64,000 nt of DNA. Origin: Mesaphorura yosii. Its lineage: Eukaryota; Arthropoda; Collembola; Poduromorpha; Tullbergiidae. Under the pieces are notes generated by a model, which ran no database searches, was not told the origin of the DNA, and saw nothing but the letters and a program-made list of their open reading frames with translations. The stretch is from assembly GCA_009869945.1 (NCBI GenBank), contig WIXG01000251.1:52780-116779 (forward strand), in the 5' to 3' direction. Made by a program: the position numbers and the translations under genes. Shown here piece after piece: positions 56,717-64,000 of the stretch (its first letter is position 1; each line of letters opens with the position of its first letter).

Positions 56717-59485
56717 ATGGATTCGGTGATCAATAAACTGCGAAATACTGTCACAACAGTCACCAGCACAGTCCAGCAGCTTTCTGTCGTCCTACCCGGC
56801 AATCCAGTGACCAGGGAGTACGAAATCAATCAGCCTCAGATTGCCAGTGCTGGCCCAGGTGAGTGGAAAATTCATTGAATTCTACTGGCATGGCTTAATG
56901 ATCCAAGCAACAACAAATCACGGATAACAATTCTGCTACTTGCTACAGGTTTACTATGGAAAGTCTACTCTGGTTTCAAGAAGAGTACCAAGCAAGAGGC
57001 GTCGATCTTCATTTTCGAGAAGAAGCAGCTGGACAAATGGAGTCGGAAGGACCGGGACGCGATGGTGGATTTGCTAAAGAAAGGAGTGCAGCAGTTGACG
57101 AAGCTGAAACACCCGAGAATACTCACGGTGCAGTACGCGTTGGAGGAGTCTCGCGATAGCCTCGCATTTGCATCCGAGCCAGTCGTGGCCGGTTTGGCCA
57201 ATGTGCTGGATGTGAACGGCAGCGGGGACGGGCTGGCGATGGCGAAGAAGTACGACCTGCACGAGATGGAGATCAAACACGGCCTGCTGCAGATCTGCGA
57301 AGGGTTGACGTTCCTGCATCGAGACGCGAGGATGCTGCATGGTAACATTTGCCCCGAATCAATCATAATCAGCGAGCAAGGGTCGTGGAAAATTTTTGGC
57401 CTCGACTTCTGCAACGCCGCCGGTGCTCCGGGCGCGGGTGTCGAAGGCCCGAGCTGGACGTGCAGGGAATACGAGGCGGATGGTCAGGAGTTAACTCAGC
57501 AGAACCTTGATTACATGGCGCCCGAATACTCAAGCAGTTGCACGTGCTCTCCTGCCAGTGACATGTTCTCTTTGGGGCTCCTGGCCTACACTGCATTCAA
57601 CAAAGGTCACAAACTGATTCACTGCAACGGGAATTGGCACAAGCATAAGCAGTATTTGATCAGGGTAATTTGTTGTCCAATTTGATTGCCTTTCTAGTAA
57701 AAATATCCGCAATTTGATTCATGCTGAATTTACTTACAGTTCGAGACTTTGACTGAAAGTGAGCTGAAGTGTATTCCAACCGAAATGCGCTACTTTGAAC
57801 GCCGGCTCCTCAACTCGGACCCAAGCCAGCGACCAGACAGCCATGAATTCTCGCAGTTGGAGTGTCTTCGAGACGAGGGCGTGCGTACACTCATTTTTCT
57901 GGACAGCATGTTCCAGATGGATAACCTGCAGAAGAGTAAATTCTACAAGGGGCTGGGAGAAATCCTGCCCAAACTCCCGCAACGAATTCGACTCCAGCGG
58001 GTCGTTCCTTCACTCGCCCAGGAGTTTGTGAACCCCACGATGGTACCGTTCGTCCTTCCCAACGTGCTGCGCATCGCCGAGTGGTCGACTGGAGAAGAGT
58101 ACGTGCGCTACGTGCTCCCTCACTTGCGAGTGGTGCTCCGACTTCGAGAGCCCGTCCAGATCCTCTTCATTTTCATGAAGTACATGGAGCTGCTCCTACA
58201 AAAGACTCCGCCAGACATCACCAAGTCGGACGTGCTACCTCTCATTTACGATTCGCTCGAGTCTGACTCGGCCCAAGTGCAGGAACTCTGCCTGTCCATC
58301 ATTCCAGGCTTCGCCGCCCTCATCGACTTTCCCGCCATGAAAAACTCGCTCCTGCCCCGCATCAAGAAACTCTGCCTCCACACGCAAAGCCTGTCTGTTC
58401 GCGTTAACTGCCTCGTCTGCCTCGGCAAGATTCTCGACCACCTCGACAAGTGGCTCGTCATCGACGTCGTCTTGCCTTTCCTCACGGAAATCCCCAGCCG
58501 AGAGCCCGCCGTGGTGATGGGCATCGTCGGCATCCTCAGGCTTGCTGCGACGCACAAGAAACTCGGGCTCACGCGGGATATCATTGCCGCCCGCGTGCTC
58601 CCGTTCCTGTTTCCGCTGACGATTGAGAACGGGCTGACCCTCCAGCAGTTCAGCACCATCATGACATTCGTGTACGAGCTAATTAAGTCGGTGGAGACGG
58701 AGCAGCGGGCAAAGCTCGAGGAGGTCGGCGCCATTGCGAGGGAGCAGCAGCAAAATAAGTCTGAATTCGTGTCCAGCAATTCGAAGGCGCCAGTGTCAAC
58801 GTCCACATCGGAGCTCGATGATTTCTTCGCGGAGGTGTCGGGCGCCAACGCGAGCTCAAAATCGCCTACGCCTAATCGTTCGCCTTCGATCCCGAAATCC
58901 AATTCGATGGGCTTCGGTGGCAGTCTCGGTGTCGGTGCTAGTCAATGCGTGCCTGTTTCCGGAGCCGGGCTGGCTCCTGCTTTGGCGCCGCCACCATCGG
59001 CTTCGTCAGTGATGCACCAAAGTCGGAGCTCCAATTCTCTCAGCAGCAGCAGCACCAGCCCGAATGCGCGAATGAATTCGAACCCTGCGAATTCGTCGAG
59101 GGACCTGACAAGCACGTTAATCAATTCCAATCTGAATCAAATGAGCCTTGGCGGTGGCGGAGTGTCCCCACGCCCTTCGGCATCCGCGGGTGGAGCGCCG
59201 GCGTCCACGCAGCAGTTTCCCATGCAGTGGCCTCTCGCAAGATTTCCCGCTCATGGCGCTGGCGTTGGAGGAATGCCTACGTCATTAAGCATGGGCAGTA
59301 TGGCGATGGCGCAAACACCAAATTACAATTTTGCTCCATCAGCCGCCTTTGCACCTCCGCCCACGCTGTCTTCACGCACAAACATGAACGGAGCCGCCGG
59401 TGGGAATACGAATGCCAGTGCGAATGCCAACGCGCAAAAGATGCTTTCGAAGCAGGAGATCGACGACTTCTTAAACTTTAAGTAA
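56717..59485 (+). CDS. SCYL2: SCY1-like pseudokinase 2 (CVAK104)
   Basis: Three exons (56717-56858, 56949-57664, 57740-59485) with introns of 90 and 75 bp give about 867 residues (human about 929). It starts MDSVINKLRNTVTTVTSTVQ, continues NPVTREYEINQPQIASAGPG|LLWKVYSG, then KQEASIFIFEKKQLDKWSRK. The pseudokinase shows HGNICPESIIISEQGSWKIF and GLDFCNA in place of HRDxxxxN and DFG, so catalysis is doubtful. HEAT-like repeats follow (FVNPTMVPFVLPNVLRIAEW, ITKSDVLPLIYDSLESDSAQ, LPRIKKLCLHTQSLSVRVNC). The disordered Ser/Asn/Ala-rich tail ends KQEIDDFLNFK. SCYL2 binds clathrin and AP-2 and works in endosome-trans-Golgi traffic. The alternative start further upstream has no family support. Confidence 0.93.
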
Positions 59486-59701
59486 ACCAATCAATGCGCG
59501 CTCTTATCAATCAACAAAAAAGCTAGTATCCTTTGCTTTAATTTTCTGTGCTCCTCTTCGCCCTAAAAATTTATACGCATTGATTTAATAAACTCGATTA
59601 AATTTCAAATTCACATTACAACACATGTAAAATGCATTCTTGATTGCCGAGTAGGAATTTTTCGTCATCCATTTTCGTATCAGGCACAGACCGCCAGGAG
59701 A

Positions 59702-59911
59702 TTAGCACTTGGCGTTGCAGTCATCGCGTTCGGTCCAGCACTGGTCTGCGGTCTCAGCCGGGCCTCCAATGCAGGCGTTGAAGGTCCCACTGCAGTCGTG
59801 GTAGCAGGACCGACGACCGCTGCCCTTATTCCCGTATCCGTGCGCTTCCTCCGCGGCGAAGGCCGCCAGCAGAAGAGCCACGACGACCAGAATCCAGAAG
59901 AATCGCATCAT
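59702..59911 (-). CDS. Small secreted Cys-rich peptide
   Basis: 69-residue precursor. The signal peptide MMRFFWILVVVALLLAAFAA is followed by a ~45-residue mature region containing six cysteines (SCYHDCSGTFNACIG, DQCWTERDDCNAKC), paired as three C-x3-C or C-x4-C units. Three disulfides are likely. Such peptides may be antimicrobial, neuropeptide-like or of other function; I do not recognise it. ATG chosen at 59911; the second Met works equally well. GC content exceeds that of the flanks, which supports coding. Confidence 0.65.
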   Translation of the reverse strand: MMRFFWILVVVALLLAAFAAEEAHGYGNKGSGRRSCYHDCSGTFNACIGGPAETADQCWTERDDCNAKC

Positions 59912-60449
59912 GTGCCTGAAAATACGAACAGATTAGAAGCTAGTCAGCTAAAAACTCACTAATAAGTTCATACTTGAAATTTGGTGCTTCGTGCTCTCGA
60001 TCTTGAATGCCTTCGCCGTTCTTGCTTAGCTCCCTGAAAACTTACACGCTTTCCTCTTTCGCATTAGCCGTCTTGAGTTTTCATGTTTTTCAAGGACACC
60101 AATCTCGGTTTAGGTTTAGTTCTCTGGACTCGATATTAGATATTAGATTACGGAACAACTTCAAATCAGTCAATTAGCATTTAGCAATTGGTCAGAAAGG
60201 CTGTGAGGGCAGCACAGTCTTATCAACAGCCTTGTGGTTTTTTATTTTATTACCATTTCATTGCCTGTATTCCAAACACAAACCACAACGTTATCTGAAG
60301 ACTTGCTTGCATGCTAGACTGTCTGTTCTTCTTTCTGCTGAAAGCTGACCACGAAGGTCTTCAGAATAGAATAGAGCTACGCGGGTTGGCTGGCGCTACA
60401 ATTCAAATACCAACTGATAAATCGAGTTTTAGTTTGGACCTCTGTAAAA
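59912..60449. other. Intergenic, nothing supported
   Basis: Between the Cys-rich peptide and the next plus-strand gene. No gene seen. Confidence 0.4.
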
Positions 60450-60918
60450 ATGCTTAAAAAAATTATACAATTTGAGCTTCGGATGATCAAACGGATGGTC
60501 ATCCCCTTGATGATTGGTGGAGTCGGCAGCTTACGTAAGGCAAACACTTTTTCAAATTGTTTAGTCAAAACAAACCTTTGCTACGGCCGAAGCCTTGCTT
60601 TGATGTTGAATTTGTTGAAATATTTCAGTGTACGGCCTCAACTGCCTGCGACAAGCCCCGCCAAACTCCTTGAAAGAAGGCGAGGGCGCGACGACGCCTG
60701 GCAAGAGTGTCAGCTACCTCGGCGGCCTGATTAAGCTGGACAACGTGCAGAGTGAAGGGACTTCGGAAGGCAACTTCAAGGCGGCGGGGGCCGCAACAGG
60801 ATTCTCAAAGTCGTGGTCCTGGAGGGCGTCCACGTCCACGGCGGACTCTGGCGAGGAGACCGAACAGAGCACAAGCACGTCTAACTCAGCAAGCTGGAGC
60901 GGGAAAGCGGAAATTTGA
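60450..60918 (+). CDS. Small membrane-anchored Ser-rich protein
   Basis: Two exons (60450-60534, 60629-60918) with a 94-bp intron give 124 residues. The N-terminus (FELRMIKRMVIPLMIGGVGS, then LLYGLNCLRQ) has one hydrophobic helix flanked by basic residues, typical of a signal anchor or a small mitochondrial membrane protein. The rest is Gly/Ser/Thr/Glu-rich (GKSVSYLGGLIKLDNVQ, then STSTADSGEETEQSTSTSNS) and probably disordered. No family recognised. The splice is supported by a TTTCAG acceptor and matching phase. Without it the frame stops soon after 60540. Confidence 0.6.
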
Positions 60919-61046
60919 ACATTGGGGATTTGAATTTGACATCGCATCGGCGAAATAAAAAAAACTGCATTAGTGATTCATTTCGCATACTACGATTTAT
61001 TGAACAAATCAACGGCTTCAGAGTGGTTTGGAACTATTTTTAGTTT

Positions 61047-61656
61047 TCACAGTTCTTCGATCAACGTGCGGCGCTGGTGCTTCTTTGACGAGTCACCGTC
61101 TCCATTTTTGTCTCTGCTGCCAGGCAATTTGAGCTCCTTCAGCGCAAATGGTGACGAATCCTCGTCGTTTTGAGCGTCTGCATTCTGCGCGCAAGTAAAA
61201 TGCCGTGGTTTTTGAGTGTTGGTTTAATTACCTGCCATCATTTGGATTGAATTGACTTACAACGATCGAAGTCAGCAGTGAAGACATCTTGAAACTGTCG
61301 TCTGTCAATGAATCGGACTCCAGAAGAGGTGTGGAAGCAAGAACCGACTCAGACTCGTTCGTTTTGATGGTTTTGGATTTGGAAGTGCTGGAATTTTGGG
61401 CTGCATCAACATTTTTAACTTTCGCGGGCCTGCCTGAGCCTGAAACCTGCGTGGCAGAAGCCGAACTCCCACCCAGATTTCCGATTTGACTCGAGATCGT
61501 TGTCTTCGTTGTGCCTGCGCTTCCAGCAGCTCCGAGCATCTTGGCTCCTTCGACCAGCTGCTTCTGGATGAACTTCTGATACCCATCCGGGTCGTTTTCA
61601 CTCATTTCGTCCAGCGCCTTCCAAATCGCCTGAGCCTGGTCCAAGAACGATGCCAT
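61047..61656 (-). CDS. PIH1D2-like N-terminal region without PIH1 domain
   Basis: Two exons (61656-61261, 61184-61047) with a 76-bp intron give 177 residues. The start MASFLDQAQAIWKALDEMSE, then NDPDGYQKFIQKQLVEGAKM resembles the N-terminus of PIH1D2 (DPEGYEKFIQQQLKEG type). PIH1 proteins help assemble R2TP-HSP90 clients, including dynein arms. Here the sequence departs into a Ser/Thr/Gly/Lys-rich disordered stretch (TSKSKTIKTNESESVLAS). It ends in an acidic/basic tail (DGDSSKKHQRRTLIEEL). The PIH1 domain itself is missing, so it is a short relative or only shares the N-terminal motif. The ATG at 61656 was chosen over the upstream non-ATG extension. Confidence 0.65.
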
Positions 61657-62475
61657 GTCGCTAATATCGTCTGTTACTGTCACCAGTCAGAAGTTACTAA
61701 TTTCGATTGCAGACTAGACTTGACTGAACTACATAAATAGAAATCAGTATAAATTCTAGCCGCAGACACGTGTGATTACTTCAAAAAATTAATTCGTTCT
61801 TTATTTCAGTCGCCACTTTCCGTCGAGTAATTGATTTTTCATCAAAAAATGCATGATTTTGGTTTTATTGATCAAACTGATCAAACTCCAAGCCCAAACC
61901 ACACACACAAGAAACAAGATAAAAATCAGAGCCACGTACGCGCACGTAAAACGAAAATAGGTTCCCACGACGAGAAAGAGAGCCATGCCACTTCAGGCCG
62001 GGCCATGCCACGCAGGCGTACGCGACTTCACAATCGCAATTCAGTCACGCTTTTACTTGGTCAACTGTAACTGCGGATCCTTTGTCTTGTAAATTCTTTG
62101 TCTTAAGCCTGAACCTCGCCTGGTGCCTGTGTTTAGAAATTGCCGTCTTTGTCTATTCGGCTTTCGTCTCTCGTGCCTTTGCGTACGCAGACAATTTTCC
62201 CACGACCGAAGGACCAAATTGCCAAATGACACACGATTACACATTCACACATGATCAGAATCCAATTATCTCGTTTCTTGCATACTCTCTCGTATGATTA
62301 TGGCTTCCTGGTTTAGTTCGATGTCGATTTGTGTGTTGGTTCCTCGTCTCTAACCAAAAACTGTCACCTCAGCCACTCTTTGTCTCAGTTGCAATCAGTA
62401 TTTGGTTGAATTCACTCATTCGCTGCTGAATACCTCGAATCCTGAGCCTTTAGCCTTCTAAGGTGCAAAAGCAAA
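61657..62475. other. Divergent intergenic region
   Basis: Between the 5' ends of the PIH1D2-like and His-rich genes. No gene seen. Confidence 0.4.
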
Positions 62476-63105
62476 ATGAAAGTAAGCCATTCATAACTGC
62501 AAAAACTCCTGAATCGTTTGCCTTATCAGTGTTTTCTTGGTCCCCAGCGCCAGCGGCTGTTTCTCGTCCCCGTCGCCCTGCTGCAATTGCTGGCATTTGC
62601 CTCTCTTTGCGGGGGTTACCCACGGCCACGCCCTCAGCCCCAATTCAGATTTGGGCTGCCACTTCCGCTCGCACCGCTTGGCTTTTCTCCAGGAATTCGA
62701 CCAGCGGGCTACCACCCGATTCCGACTCCTCACCACCACGACCTGCAGTCAGCAGCGGGGCACGACGACCACGACCACCACGAAGAAGGCCCGTATCACG
62801 AAGAAGAACCGTACCATGACGAGCACCCGCACGAGGAGGAGTACGGGCAAGGAGGTGGGCGTGAAGGTGGCGGGCATGGACAACGAAATGCTCAGCAAAG
62901 AGAAGGCGAAGGCGGGCATGGCCCCAGTCACGGCGCCGGTGAAGGCGAAGGTGGCCGCAGAACTCATCGTGGTGGCTACGACGCAGCTGGTCAGGACCTC
63001 GGCTACGGAGAAGGCTACGGCTACGGGGGCCACGACGAATACTGCGAACACTGCAGCCACTGCAATGGATGCGGGCACGAGCCACCCCGGCGCGATGTTT
63101 ACTAA
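62476..63105 (+). CDS. Secreted His/Gly/Glu-rich protein
   Basis: A two-codon first exon (ATG AAA, 62476-62481) is followed by a 66-bp intron and exon two (62548-63105), giving 187 residues. Joined, the signal peptide reads MKRQRLFLVPVALLQLLAFA. The mature protein is low complexity: Pro-rich start (YPRPRPQPQFRFGLPLPLAP), a His/Asp/Glu block (HHHDLQSAAGHDDHDHHEEG), repeated EEPYHDEHPHEEEYG, then Gly/Glu/Arg repeats. It ends with a His/Cys cluster (YCEHCSHCNGCGHEPPRRD). The composition suggests metal (Zn, Cu) binding, or a cuticle or mucus component. Without the mini-exon the frame has no good signal start. No named family. Confidence 0.65.
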
Positions 63106-64000
63106 CAGCAAGTTCTGTCCATTTCAATTTTCAACCAGCGTGCTTTTGGGCCACCATTTTTTATTTTTGTGATTAATAAGCCTTAGTCCACTAAAAAAAA
63201 TCCGTCAAAAACAAACTCCAAAACTTGAATCACTAGGATCCCGGAGCCGGGTGAAGTCTGACACACGATTTTTCAACATTTCCCTGGCAGTGCTATCGAG
63301 TCTTAGTGTTCCCATAAAATAGCCCTATTTGCATAGAAAACAACCGTGGGAGACCCGTCTCGAAATTCCATCCCAGCTTCGAGCTATGAGTGTTCAAAGC
63401 CTGACTCGATAAATTTGACAGCTCATAACAAATGCTTGCATACGAATTTCATGTTAGGGTTAAGTGAGCTCTTGACATGTGATTAATACGTACGAAATGA
63501 GATGGGTTGGTATGCTGTACAAAACTACCTGTAGTAATTAAAAAATACGAGTTCCAAAATTAATAGTTCATCGATCATGAATATTAAGGAGTTGTATATT
63601 GAGTTCTGTGATGCGAAATCCCTTCACCATTACTCCTTAACAACAATTCCGGCTAAGTCAATGCCGTATCTAAAGAAATAATCTTCTTGTGCTCGGAATT
63701 ACTTGCGAGGGTACATTCACCCCCTGGTCAGCCTCAAGAATTGGGTCGTTGGATAAAAATGACATCGTCACTTTAGCAGCGCTGAAGTGGGGAAAAAATC
63801 TGAATTAACTCACAAATGCAGTTCGAGCATGGAAACAGTAAGAGGATCTCCAGCCCAGAAACCATGAAACGAGTTCAACGAGGCGGTGGATCCAGATTTC
63901 AGCGTTAGAAAATCTCATTCTTAGTCGGCAGAGTTCAACCTGCCGCCTAGGACGCTGAGACTGACATGTTCACAAATCCTGACGCGAACGCTTTAGCAGC
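63106..64000. other. Intergenic to window end, nothing supported
   Basis: AT-rich, no open frame with family features on either strand. A gene cut off by the window edge cannot be excluded. Confidence 0.4.

Noticed and set aside
1-64000. CRISPR arrays, prokaryotic operons, or integrated bacteriophage
   Set aside because: Spliced genes with GT...AG introns throughout, no spaced direct-repeat arrays, and no prokaryotic gene clusters.

Overview
The window is arthropod-like nuclear DNA. It holds many spliced genes on both strands, with introns of about 54-100 bp where I could resolve GT...AG boundaries, and there is no operon structure. The gene set is insect-like: gustatory-type 7TM chemoreceptors, an ionotropic receptor, a takeout/JHBP protein, a UGT, a modular serine protease and RASSF8. 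The chemoreceptor style and degree of divergence point to a springtail (Collembola) or a close relative. That identification is an inference and cannot be settled from this window.

The left third (about 1-19 kb) is a decaying accessory region. It contains three full-length members of one chemoreceptor family (two intact, one broken) plus two receptor fragments. It also has a broken ionotropic receptor, an ABCG nucleotide-binding fragment, a TPR pseudogene, a FLYWCH/MULE relic, and several unrecognised exons broken by single-base shifts. At 11.75-13.97 kb lies a complete Mutator-like (MULE) DNA transposon: ~92-bp terminal inverted repeats, an AATATTTAT 9-bp target duplication, and a two-exon transposase with DDE, SWIM and AT-hook features. 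It is inserted at the edge of a chemoreceptor fragment.

The middle (19-39 kb) carries secreted and membrane functions. These are a receptor tyrosine kinase, a protease that joins an inactive trypsin fold to LDLa-CCP-trypsin, a secreted kelch protein with two decayed paralogues, a UGT between two copies of a 35-bp repeat, a JHBP gene with a decayed tandem copy, a SET-domain gene with a frameshift, and lysosomal alpha-N-acetylglucosaminidase.

The right part (39-63 kb) holds mostly intact genes: a secreted protein with a possible beta-trefoil, a tandem trio of Cys-rich single-pass membrane proteins (one decayed), TRAPPC2 (sedlin), RASSF7/8 preceded by about 5 kb without recognised coding sequence, a four-TM protein, SCYL2, and several small secreted, membrane or PIH1D2-like proteins. 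Housekeeping trafficking genes (TRAPPC2, SCYL2) sit beside lineage-specific secreted genes, with no sign that the window works as one pathway.

Exon joins were worked out by eye from splice consensus, reading phase and paralogue comparison. They should be treated as models.
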